Shown: positions 1 through 7,432, counted from the stretch's first letter. The stretch: 12,972 nucleotides of DNA from Xanthoparmelia taractica (GCA_033085395.1 JANQBS010000584.1:1-12972); one strand, 5' to 3'. Notes: a model not told the origin generated them from the letters alone. A program made the numbers and translations.

Positions 1-242
1 TAACTTATATATTAACCTAAAATTTTCTTATCTTATTCGTCACCTAATATAAGAAATAATCTATATTATAAGATATCCCTACATATATTAGAAATTTCTT
101 AGATTATTTTATAATATTAATAATTTCTTATTTTATATCTTTATAAGTAATCTAATATAATTTCTTCATAATATCCTCTCATGATATAATATAATACGAT
201 ATAATATGAAATATCCCATTAAATATACTAGAACTTTCCGGC
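1..242 (+). repeat. R1 repeat, copy 1 (possible solo LTR or MITE; start may lie outside window)
   Basis: The reverse complement of 11971-12212 matches this segment from the first base of the window to the CCGG at about 238-242. I counted roughly 30 differences by eye, and all but about one are transitions (C/T or A/G), as expected for two RIP-mutated copies. The match stops at GGCCGGTAC, where it meets a copia integrase frame. No TG..CA ends are certain: the TA at the start could be a RIP-mutated TG. It could be an LTR remnant, a MITE or a nested fragment. Confidence 0.8.
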
Positions 243-310
243 CGGTACTTTTATGGAAGATCGCTTTCTTTAAGTATCGCGCTGATCTTACGCTAAATAA
301 TAACGTCGAG

Positions 311-619
311 ACGCTTAGATTTGCTATTCATTTGAGAATTACCGAGAATAGTTTCCTCTTAAGTAATATCTTTAGATATACGAAAGACCTTTATTTTATA
401 GTTATCGAATTTTATCTCGTAATCGAATCGTAGATATATATATCGATAGTTATCGTGTTTTATATTATTAAGAAATATCTTAAAGATCGTAAGAATTATC
501 TTATTAAATTTATTTAATAAGAGATAGACGATAGAGCGCAAAGTTTTGTCGTAAAAGAAGATTATTATGAATTAATAATCGTTATATAAGGGCTCGAAAG
601 AGCCCTAAAGATCACTGTG
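311..619 (-). other. Copia integrase catalytic triad region (D, D, E->K)
   Basis: The first Asp is in LIHSDL (codon 613-611). The second is in the block R-F-D-Y-E-I-K-F, which matches the family R-S-D-N-G-G-E-F (Asp codon 424-422). The third acidic residue should be Glu in the G-K-S-E-R-L block, but the codon at 316-314 is AAG (Lys). On the plus strand this is CTCAGA -> CTTAGA, a CpA->TpA change, so RIP removed the catalytic Glu. Confidence 0.75.
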
Positions 620-1375
620 AATCAAATCGTTTTCGTGCTTATTAGGCTCAATATATCGTTTATATAATATCTATTTTATATTAACTATAGAGCATAATTC
701 ACAGATATCGCTCGATAATAAGATCGAAAGATTTATTTCAATATATATTTTAGCGAGTTTTTTAAGATTTTAAATATCTAGATAATCGTGACGTGAGTAT
801 TATATTTATAACGCTTCGAGATTAATATTCGCTTTAAATAGAGTCTTCGAAGACGTTAGATTAGACTTAATTAAGAACTTATTATAGATAGAAATATTTT
901 TATTCATAATCGCTAATATTAGAGACGTTTTTTTTTAAGTATTTAAGATATAAAGACGATTTTTTATACGTCTAAAGAAGATTTACTCGCTATTAATAAA
1001 GAGATCGCTCGAAACGAAAGAGAGAGAATAGTTTTATTCTTTTAATTATTTCTTAGAGATAAGATTATAACTATTACCCGATATTAATTATATATCTTAA
1101 AGAGTTTATATATATCTAACGTTATTAACCTTGCATTTTAGATTAATATTATCGAAGTTAATAGCTATTAGACTATCGACGAGTTTATATATTAGGCGAG
1201 ACGATTTAAAGGGCTCGAAAGTAATAAATATCGAGAAATCGTAAGTTAGATATTAAGTATAGACGTAGTTACGAATTTAGAGTAAAGATATAACCGCTAT
1301 CGTGAAAAGAATAGTAACTTACGCTTTATCGAAAGGCGTAGATATCGTAGATTTATAGCATTTATTGAGTAAGGC

Positions 1376-1390
1376 ATTAGAGTCGACGAT
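1376..1390 (-). other. Copia aspartic protease active site, DSGA mutated to DSNA
   Basis: The frame reads I-V-D-S-N-A. Copia proteases carry D-S/T-G-A at this spot, followed about 80-100 residues later by the Y-N-L-I-S block seen here as SYNLISKK. The catalytic Asp is kept, and Gly has become Asn. Confidence 0.75.
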
Positions 1391-1645
1391 AAAACTATAA
1401 GCGCTTAAAATATACGCGAGGAAATAGCGAGCGATCTTTGACTAAGTAATCGCTATAGCGGCTTTAGCGCTAAAAGATTAATTTTTATTCTTATTCTTAT
1501 TCTTATCTTTATTCTCTTTAGACTTATTATTATTATCTCCTCAATCGCCACGATTATTATAATCGTCGCGATCGCCGCGATTATCACGATTATTACGATT
1601 ATCTCTTTCGTTTTAATTATTATCTTCGCGTAAGCGCTTATAATT

Positions 1646-1687
1646 ATATTTCGCGTTAAAGTGAAAATTTCTTTTATAGACGATATA
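1646..1687 (-). other. Gag zinc knuckle CX2CX4HX4C with all three Cys changed to Tyr
   Basis: The frame reads YIVYKRNFHFNAKY here. The spacing is exactly CX2CX4HX4C if the three Tyr replace Cys, and the His is kept. TGC/TGT to TAC/TAT is the RIP change. The next residues are an Asn/Asp/Arg/Gly-rich tail, as in RNA-binding Gag C-termini. Confidence 0.85.
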
Positions 1688-2521
1688 ATATTTAATAATA
1701 TAGATAAACGTGCGAGAGTTACTTAAGATAGTATTACTTTGAATCTTATACTTTATAGTGCTAGCTTCGAGAAAGATAAGTGCGATAATACTTTGATTTA
1801 TATAATCGAGAGCGTCGATAACGATAGCCGATAGCGTATATATCTATAGATTTAAGGTGAAATCTATAAGGTTAATTACTATATTAAGAAAGTAAGTGAT
1901 TACGTAGTTTAGTAAGTACTTAATCTCACTCTTCTTGTTATAGACGTTATAATTTTAATTATAATACTTATAATATAAGTTATATTAAGAGTCTAGCCCT
2001 TTATAAAAGTGATATATTTTTTAATTTTTATTAATAATAAAGGGATTTTTATCAAATTAATTTCTAAATTCTCGTAAAATATTAATAAATTAATCGATAT
2101 ACGCTTAAGAACTATTTTCGTAAACTAATAGAGTGAGAGCTTTTAGCTTTCGAATTATAAAATTAAAAGTATCGAAGTTATGAGATTTATACTCTTTTAG
2201 TTCTTTTTAGACGAGAGTAGCGTTAAAAAAATCCTCGATTTTATCACGAAGATTATCTTTATATCGAGTTCTTATTATAATATAAATTTTTCGATATACT
2301 CTATTTTAGATCGTAATAGGCGCTTTATTAATAATATTAATTAATTAATTAGATCTATCTTCAACGTAATATTAAAGATCTAGTATCTCTAGAAAGTCTT
2401 ATATCTATTACTTTTATATTTAATAATTAAAAGTACTCTTAAATATCTCGATCTTATCGAGTACGTTTAGACTAATTAAGAGTTTAATTTCTGCGATTAT
2501 AGTGCTTAGACTTCGAAGCTT

Positions 2522-3110
2522 AATAAAGAAGTGAATAAAATAGACGACGCTAGTAATATAGGGCGTGCTAGAAAATCGAATAGCTCTTCTTTTTTAAGAA
2601 TAGACTTTAACGATAATTTAGAGATCGATTACTTAAAGATAGAAATTGAATTAGCGCGTGCGATCGAGAAATAGTTATTATCGCTATTAAAGAGGTTTAA
2701 AATAATTATAAGAGTTTATAGCGTATACGAGAAGTCTCGCTAAGCTCTAAGATTAACTTAATATAATTTAAATTATTATTAGCGAAGTTCTCTTATACGG
2801 CGATCTAAGAAATATATTTAAATAAAGTTTTTTTTTGAGAACTTAAGAGAAAGAGAAAGAAAGTCGATATATAAGCGATATTCTTTTGAGGAGATATCTA
2901 TCTTTATAGATAAATACGAGTTCGAATATACTTCGCTTTTCGAGTTATTTTTATAATTAATTAACTCTTCTAATCGAAGATCTTATCTTATACGCTTATA
3001 AATATTAATTATTACGTTAATCTTCTTATAAGATCGCTTTCTTACGATCTATTCTTTTTTTATTGCTATAAAGAGCTTTTTTCTCTCGCGTATTGATATT
3101 TAAGATATAC
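2522..3110 (+). pseudogene. Unidentified RIP-damaged coding relic, plus strand
   Basis: One plus-strand frame can be followed for about 195 codons with stops only of the TAA/TAG kind, which RIP makes from Gln and Trp codons. It includes a polar stretch (about 2522-2640), a charged helix-like part (about 2640-2860, ELARAIEK) and a segment with FEEISIFIDKYEFEYTSLFE (about 2884-2945). I do not recognise the family. It lies upstream of the copia Gag on the opposite strand, so it could belong to another transposon. The long unshifted frame is the only evidence that it was coding. Confidence 0.4.
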
Positions 3111-3129
3111 GAGATAGAGATTAATTTCC

Positions 3130-3863
3130 CTTTTAATTAGTAATTAAATTTATTTTTAATTTATCTTTAACTCTTATTATAAATATTTCGCACTTAAGAT
3201 ATTAAAAATTAATTGCTTATTATTAGATTTTAATATTGTAAGGTAAGCGACGACGATATATTATCTCTCGCTTTTAGCGTATTCTATATAGAAAAGTTAA
3301 CTATATTTTAAGAACCTTAACAATTACGTAATAGCGGGCGTATAATAATTATAGTATTTTTCGCTTAATAGCGATTTACGACGATTCTCGGCGGTACGCT
3401 TTATAATATCTCGAATAAAATCGAATGCTATTAGTGTTAATGCGATAAATCGATAGTATAAAACTAAATCGATAGCGTGACACAGTACTTAATATTCGAA
3501 TCGTTCTTGCGGGCGAATCGTAGTTATTTCGATTTAGAATAATTATCTTAGAGGTGGAAATTATTTATAGTAAGGAGATAAATACGTAGAAGAGAAGCGC
3601 AATAGCGGATTCGAAAGTAATGTAAATAGCAATACTCTAAGATATATCGTAATGTCTTCTATAATCTATATCGTTATTACGATAAGATATTAATGCTTAA
3701 CGGAGCTTCTAAAGATAATTACGACTATGGTACGATAGAAGAAAGGTTATATTGTACTATAATAGTTAGTTGGGTAGAGTCTAGGCTTATAATCTATTAA
3801 AATATAAGATAGAACACTTAGTTATATTACTCTAAGTGTGCTATAAAGATAAGTGCGATCTAT
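3130..3863. other. RIP-mutated AT-rich DNA, no recognised gene
   Basis: CpA and TpG are scarce and TpA is frequent. From about 3470 the base composition becomes slightly less AT-rich and words such as GACACAG and GGTGG appear, suggesting less intense mutation towards the island. The copia 5' LTR is expected somewhere in 2500-3860, but I could not define its ends. A perfect 8-bp hairpin lies at 3814-3839. Confidence 0.5.
3814..3839. repeat. Inverted repeat (8-bp perfect arms, 10-nt loop)
   Basis: ACACTTAG at 3814-3821 pairs with CTAAGTGT at 3832-3839. It sits about 35 bases outside the GC island boundary. It may be part of a transposon end or an old LTR; no function is implied. Confidence 0.5.
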
Positions 3864-3872
3864 CTAAAAGAG

Positions 3873-3913
3873 GTCACGTGACTTGGCGTTTGCCAAGCCT
3901 TGGCATATCACGT
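3873..3913. repeat. Palindrome cluster at the island edge (possible DNA-transposon terminus)
   Basis: GTCACGTGAC (3873-3882) is a perfect 10-bp palindrome. It runs into CTTGGC-GTTT-GCCAAG (3882-3897), whose right arm pairs again with CTTGGC at 3899-3904. A second TCACGT follows at 3908-3913. These GC-rich stems mark the change from AT-rich to normal DNA and lie inside the last codons of the truncated hydrolase frame. The layout resembles terminal inverted repeats of fungal DNA transposons, but I see no matching second end. Confidence 0.55.
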
Positions 3914-4025
3914 AAGCACGCGACCCAACTTTCAACAGGGGTTCCCTATGCGCCCAAACTAGAGCCTGTTTAACGATGATTCCCCCTAGAGAATGTGCAA
4001 TGAAGATGAGCGGCCGTTTCGATTC

Positions 4026-4119
4026 CTACACCGCCGAGAGGATCAGCACCAACAGACCATCACTTAATGTGCGTGAACTCAAGCTGCGTTTGCAGCTGAT
4101 AACGGTCAATCTGCCTTAC
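4026..4119 (-). other. Intron 2 of the hydrolase gene
   Basis: 94 nt, donor GTAAGG, branch GTGCTGAT about 20 nt before the acceptor, acceptor GTAG. It is phase 0. Skipping it joins the EADD segment to the exon with H-S-L-G-G. Read through, the frame ends at a stop at about 4060. Confidence 0.8.
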
Positions 4120-4345
4120 ATCATCTGCTTCGCGCTCATCGATCAAGCTACCCAGTAGGCTTTTTGCGTGATCCCATACGTCAGCAGTGGTGTTACCAAA
4201 TACCACGTCCGCGTTGTAGCCATAGTTCAAGACTCTGGCACCTTTGATATCAAGCGGCAGAAAGTCCCGGAGCCAGAAATCGCTACCTGCTGGGTGCTTC
4301 CAAGTGTCCGCAGGGTCCCCGTTAAGTCCATGGACTGCGACAATA

Positions 4346-4405
4346 CTGAACAGACATGAGAATATCAGCCATGTCGCATGCATCTCCTGCACGTAATAGG
4401 CTTAC
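4346..4405 (-). other. Intron 1 of the hydrolase gene
   Basis: 60 nt, donor GTAAGC, branch GCTGAT about 22 nt before the acceptor, acceptor TTCAG. Removing it completes an Asp codon (GA + T) and yields the family-typical VDIVAVHG. Without splicing, an open frame begins inside this intron with a false Met and a false hydrophobic 'signal peptide'. Confidence 0.85.
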
Positions 4406-4550
4406 TCGACGCTGAAGGAATCAGACTGTGCGGCCCCAGGTTCCGGATATAAGACCTCGAGACCCATACTTTTCACTTGGAAGATCTCAGGACTCTATAT
4501 TTCCAACGCTAGTGATCATGCGCGTTGAAACCTTGAGTCTTTATATATGA

Positions 4551-4576
4551 ATATATATATATATATATATATATAT
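4551..4576. repeat. (AT)n microsatellite
   Basis: A 26-base uninterrupted AT run, about 85 bases upstream of the hydrolase start codon. Length is likely variable between strains. Confidence 0.9.
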
Positions 4577-4611
4577 CATCCCCGAACCAAAGCCAACACG
4601 TGATCGGCCGC

Positions 4612-4618
4612 TGACTCA
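4612..4618. promoter_or_regulatory. TGACTCA element (Gcn4/Cpc1-type site)
   Basis: Exact match to the bZIP half-site palindrome used in fungal amino-acid starvation control. It lies between the divergent starts. One 7-mer can occur by chance, so this is only a candidate. Confidence 0.3.
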
Positions 4619-4627
4619 GATGCCGCC

Positions 4628-4736
4628 GCTTTGCTCCCCCGCTAACGCCCGTTTCGTCGATGTGCTCTCCCTTTGCTCCCCCATGCTCCCTCGCTACTCT
4701 CCTCGTGCTCCCCCGCTGCTCCCCCGTGCTCCCCCT
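4628..4736. repeat. TGCTCCCCC minisatellite (pyrimidine-rich)
   Basis: The core TGCTCCC(CC) and close variants start at 4632, 4663, 4674, 4684, 4706, 4717 and 4727, so spacing is mostly 10-11 bases or a multiple. Strong C/T strand asymmetry. Confidence 0.75.
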
Positions 4737-5207
4737 CAGCCACTTTCTACTCGTTAGCTGCTATTGCGTTCTTACAAGTTTAAACGAGAGCATCCAGTCA
4801 GCCTGTTTTGGATGCTGATCGGAGAGGAGCCGGTTATGGCTCCACGGACCGCCCTTCATGTTATCTTCTGCTCTTGCCCTCCTGCCCTTTCCCTCTTGCT
4901 CCTTACCGTCACTTCTGGTTGCCTGCGTCCTGCAGTAACCCGTCAGTGCAGATGTCGGCATCTCATATCCACTCTACATCTCTCTCTCTTTCCTCTTCGC
5001 TGTATACACCTCAGTGGCTACAATCCCCCCTCTCACCTCGTCTCCAATGGTGAAGAAGAAGAGGACTGCGGCGCAGTTCTTTGATGATGCGGAATCAAAT
5101 GGCCATAAGTCTCTAAACAAGGCCGATATCGATGGCGATACGGTCTCCAAGCACATCGAGTCCGGTACTAAAGTCAACTATAACCGAATGTTGGTCCTTT
5201 AGGATAA

Positions 5208-5285
5208 GTAGGTCTCCACGTCTCTCCCTATTGCTACGAAGTCCTGCGGAATTCTCACTGACTGTGTCTCGTTTTGCTGGAACAG
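5208..5285 (+). other. Intron 1 of the DUF3435 pseudogene
   Basis: 78 nt, GTAGGT..ACAG, branch ACTGAC about 27 nt before the end. It joins GATAA to A, giving D-K, then YERRNPGASP in frame. Confidence 0.7.
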
Positions 5286-5493
5286 ATATGAGAGGAGAAA
5301 CCCTGGCGCAAGCCCCCACCATTTGAAAACCACCAAGCACTTCATGGAGGGTGTTGTGCGCGGCTGCTGTGCCGGTGAGAAGGAACCATCTATGTACTAC
5401 ATGCTTCAGAAATGGACAGACTTTGGCGCCGGTTGGAAACGGCGGCCTGGCAACGACAAGATTCCTCCTGACGTGTCGGAGTCCACATTCTTT

Positions 5494-5555
5494 GTTCGTA
5501 CCCGATCTCCCACTTGCTCTCCCTCTCTACCTGCAGGGGCTGATGACCTTACTAG
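5494..5555 (+). other. Intron 2 of the DUF3435 pseudogene
   Basis: 62 nt, phase 0, GTTCGT..CTAG, branch GCTGATGAC near 5539. It joins DVSESTFF to Y-I-Q-T-E-L-R-K-K, keeping the spacing usual in relatives. Confidence 0.65.
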
Positions 5556-5807
5556 TACATACAAACCGAGCTACGCAAGAAATTCAACCTTTCAACGACT
5601 CGGCGAACTCGACACTTCATAACAGTGAACCACTTCGTTATCGTGATTAAACATATGTGGATGAAGGGTTGGCATCAATACAGACATGGAAGGATCCTCG
5701 TCCAGGATCACGCTGCCTACATGCTTTTTATCTATTCGTCGGCGCGAGTAGGCGAGTATTTTGAATCGAACATGCGCAGAGGCTCCGGCCGTGGATTACT
5801 ATATGAG

Positions 5808-5879
5808 GTGAGTGGACTGATCCTATAAAGCACTGCCGACCAAGAAAGCAGTCGAGCATCGCGCTTACGCTGCGAGCAG
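5808..5879 (+). other. Intron 3 of the DUF3435 pseudogene (acceptor uncertain)
   Basis: Strong donor GTGAGT straight after GLLYE. The acceptor CAG at 5877-5879 (72 nt, phase 0) leads into T-I-D-F-V-I-F-K-N-E-K-G-E. An acceptor three bases earlier would add one residue. One at 5851 would need a 44-nt intron and a different phase. Confidence 0.5.
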
Positions 5880-6320
5880 ACAATCGACTTCGTCATCTTC
5901 AAGAATGAAAAGGGAGAGGCGGAAATTGGTGTGCGAGTCACAAGAGACGCAAAAGGCTTTTCGGAAACACCGCATAAAAGGTTACTTCACCATCTGCGGA
6001 TGAGTCCTTGCACCATCTTCGAATTGAGAAGGATATGCTTCGTGTACCTTTTTTCCAGATAGTATCTGCGGATGGACCCACAGGAAAGATTTATGGAGCT
6101 GGTTGGCACCACGCAACGATCATATCATTCCAATCCGAGTTGCAGATGCATTCTCTGAAAATTGTAGAACGCAAATCCCAGTTGCAAAAAAGAAGGAAAA
6201 ACGGTGATCAGAAAGACAATAAATCTTGCACATTCGCTACCAAGATGCCGCAAATCTTGCAGTTACAATGATTGCAATTCAAGGATTTCAGTTTAATCAG
6301 CCACAGAACCTCACTTCGAA

Positions 6321-6343
6321 AGCCATCACAAGTCCTGATGGCT
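6321..6343. repeat. Inverted repeat (7-bp perfect arms)
   Basis: AGCCATC (6321-6327) pairs with GATGGCT (6337-6343) around a 9-nt loop, about 50 bases after the end of the DUF3435 remnant. It could be part of a 3' region, or chance. Confidence 0.35.
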
Positions 6344-6355
6344 TATGTGGCCCCT

Positions 6356-6385
6356 CCACGATTGCCAAACCCACGATTGCCAAAC
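6356..6385. repeat. Perfect 15-bp tandem duplication
   Basis: CCACGATTGCCAAAC occurs at 6356-6370 and again directly at 6371-6385 without mismatch. A recent slippage or duplication between two decaying genes. Confidence 0.9.
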
Positions 6386-6408
6386 ATCATGGACGTTAGA
6401 GCTTGTCG

Positions 6409-6717
6409 TCAGCTGCCGCCTATCTGACTAGTAAAAATAACCCTTGAATCTACACTATTTCGTGTGGAGACATATTCGGCATGCATTATTGCCAAATGAT
6501 CGACCAACTCGTCGCACATGTACAGAACTTTGTCCTGAGAGTTCACGGTCATGCCTCAGCATCTGATGCTTTGATCGCCGTCTTTGTTCGTCACGCCGAT
6601 GCTGCAGGCCTGGAGATATCCGCAGGCATAACCCGAAACGAAGGTCAGAGAGACAAAAAGGAGGAGGCTGAGGTAGATAATGGAAGTTCTCACAGCGGAC
6701 GATCGTTCTCAGACCAT
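6409..6717 (-). pseudogene. Possible small secreted protein, degenerate
   Basis: A minus-strand frame starts ATG GTC TGA and then continues. It has a clear signal-peptide-like core (TSIIYLSLLLFVSLTFVSG, codons 11-29), then a short Cys-containing mature part (Cys at codons 32, 38, 53 and 68) ending at TGA 6411-6409. In-frame TGA codons occur at 6711-6709 (codon 3) and 6558-6556 (codon 54). The second could be removed by a 60-nt intron, 6594-6535 (GTGACG..CTCAG, CTGAG inside), giving about 82 codons. The first stop could come from CGA by C->T. Small size, signal peptide and paired Cys suggest a secreted or effector-like protein, but I recognise no family. The real start could also be an undetected upstream exon. 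Confidence 0.4.
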
Positions 6718-7073
6718 CTCTCACTCAAGTGGGGTCTATAATGAAGCTATAATATCCTCTGCTTAGTATTCCTACACTAGGTGTGTTTTAAGTTGCCCAC
6801 ACGACTCGGAGACTGTGGCTGTGTCGACTAAGAGAGGCAGATGAGGCCTCCAGATCAACTTTACAGCCAGCATATGCCGTTATAACCATGTTACGTATTC
6901 TCATGTCGGAAAATCAGGTGAAATAATACACCACTCTTTCAGAATGTGGAAGTAGTGTTCTTGTCAAGACAATACTAATGAAAACGTTGACCTGAGGAAA
7001 CGATCGCCCATTTCAACTTACTGGCTGCGGAACGGAAGTACAGGGGCGATCAAAATTTCAACGGGCCGTCGAG
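6718..7073. other. No confident gene; fragments only
   Basis: Normal base composition. A TACTAAT branch-like word lies at 6973-6979, and a possible acceptor CTGAG ends at 6996. These could belong to an exon upstream of the 7074 candidate, but no reading agrees in phase across this stretch. Nothing recognisable by family. Confidence 0.4.
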
Positions 7074-7292
7074 ATGAAAACAGTCGTCAGCGAGACAACA
7101 GTGAGTAATTAAGAGTTGTGCAAACAGCTCTCCGATATTGTTGACGATTTCGGGCTAGAGAGACATACGAACTCAATTTGACAGGCTAACAACGATGGAA
7201 GAGGGCTTACTGCAACATACAAGAACTTCTCACATTTTAAGTTGTGGATGGAAAGCCATACGGCTCTTTCACGCTGCTGGGGTACACTGTAA
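7074..7292 (+). CDS. Weak two-exon small gene candidate
   Basis: ATG at 7074, exon 1 7074-7100 (nine codons), strong donor GTGAGT at 7101, acceptor ACAG at 7181-7184, exon 2 7185-7292 with TAA. The predicted product is 44 residues and includes GLTATYKNFSHFKLWMESH, which looks like a natural helical protein segment. No homologue is known to me. An in-frame extension upstream is interrupted by TGA at about 6993. It may be the tail of a longer decayed gene. Confidence 0.2.
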
Positions 7293-7411
7293 AACGTGCA
7301 AAATGTTACGGTTTTGCTATCGAAACTTCCTGCAGGAAGACATACATTGCCCAGCCTTTGATCGCAGAGTGGTCGTGGTCCAACAAGACCAAGAAACACA
7401 TCTTTCAAGGA

Positions 7412-7432
7412 CAAGACCTTTGACTGGTCTTG
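7412..7432. repeat. Hairpin 3' of the conserved gene (7-bp perfect arms)
   Basis: CAAGACC (7412-7418) pairs with GGTCTTG (7426-7432), loop 7 nt. It lies about 20-40 bases beyond the stop of the minus-strand gene ending at 7450, so it would fall in its 3' UTR. Confidence 0.4.

Larger units (their letters stand above)
242..2494 (-). pseudogene. Ty1/copia retrotransposon gag-pol relic (Gag, PR, GAG-pre-INT, INT core), RIP-inactivated
   Basis: One minus-strand frame (codon first bases = 1 mod 3) can be followed from 2494 to about 242 without a frameshift. In order it encodes a UBN2-like copia Gag (about 2494-1690, with DFLEILDL and YKGLDS), a zinc knuckle, an Asn/Asp/Arg-rich tail, an aspartic protease (about 1440-1030, ending SYNLISKK), a GAG-pre-integrase (about 810-640, RHDYLDI..NLKKLAK) and an integrase core (about 640-242, with LIHSDL). 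It holds dozens of TAA/TAG stops, almost all at places where the family has Gln or Trp. The RT and RNase H that should follow lie outside the window or were lost at the R1 junction. The element cannot be functional. Family assignment is firm; exact start and end are not. Confidence 0.9.
3864..4467 (-). pseudogene. SesB-like alpha/beta hydrolase, three exons, 3' truncated
   Basis: The exons are 4467-4406, 4345-4120 and 4025-3864 (stop included), giving 149 codons. Intron 1 (4405-4346, 60 nt) is GTAAGC..CAG with a CTGAT branch site; intron 2 (4119-4026, 94 nt) is GTAAGG..TAG with CTGAT. Splicing joins SVD to IVAVHGLNGD and EADD to ESKRPLIFIAHSLGG, restoring the family pattern in frame. Visible motifs are VHGLNGDP..TW, W-L-R-D-F-L-P and the nucleophile elbow H-S-L-G-G followed by IIVKQALVWAHRE. 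This domain is an alpha/beta hydrolase (DUF676/PGAP1-like) that often forms the N-terminus of fungal NLR/STAND proteins of SesB type. After HREPLLK the frame leaves the family pattern, passes through the palindrome cluster and stops at the AT-rich edge. The usual T-P-H-R-G-S block, the other triad residues and any NACHT and repeat domains are absent. I infer a gene cut by a transposon. Confidence 0.85.
4468..5046. promoter_or_regulatory. Shared divergent promoter region of the hydrolase and DUF3435 genes
   Basis: The two genes are transcribed away from each other from this 579-bp stretch. It contains an (AT)n run, a pyrimidine-rich minisatellite, an E-box CACGTG (4597-4602), a TGACTCA element of Gcn4/Cpc1 type (4612-4618), and a CT-rich tract (about 4970-5000) just before the DUF3435 start, as is common before fungal starts. 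The short open frames here have no recognisable protein and look like chance. Confidence 0.5.
5047..6271 (+). pseudogene. DUF3435/FluG-domain (tyrosine-recombinase-like) gene, broken
   Basis: Exons that restore the family pattern are 5047-5207, 5286-5493, 5556-5807 and 5880 to about 5981. Introns are 5208-5285 (GTAGGT..CAG, branch ACTGAC), 5494-5555 (GTTCGT..TAG, branch GCTGAT) and 5808-5879 (GTGAGT..CAG). Recognisable blocks are NPGASPHHLKTTKHFM, DVSES, LRKKFNLST, HFITVNHFV, SARVGEYFESN, RGSGRGLLYE and VTRDAKGFSETPHKR. SARVGE fits the box I Arg region of tyrosine recombinases. After PHKR the frame shifts, and a later family block, VSADGPTGKI, appears in another frame (about 6050-6080), so the region between is deleted. 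The box II and catalytic Tyr part is not recognisable. A TAG at 5200-5202 stands where Trp is expected. DUF3435 includes Starship captains, but many relatives are ordinary dispersed fungal genes, and no Starship is shown here. Confidence 0.75.

Noticed and set aside
206..433. 75-codon plus-strand frame
   Set aside because: It overlaps R1 and the antisense of the copia integrase; no protein likeness.
4060..4392. 110-codon minus-strand frame with an apparent signal peptide
   Set aside because: Its first residues are translated intron 1, and its end is translated intron 2. The spliced three-exon model fits the hydrolase family better.
4764..5084. 106- and 81-codon plus-strand frames and 66-codon minus-strand frame in the promoter region
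   Set aside because: Pyrimidine-rich low-complexity translation; they overlap each other and the DUF3435 start without any recognisable motif.
5047..6271. Active Starship captain
   Set aside because: In-frame stop, frame change, deletion and no visible catalytic Tyr region; no element ends seen in the window.
6481..6741. 86-codon plus-strand frame
   Set aside because: Antisense to the signal-peptide frame; polar, with no recognised motif. Kept as a less likely alternative only.
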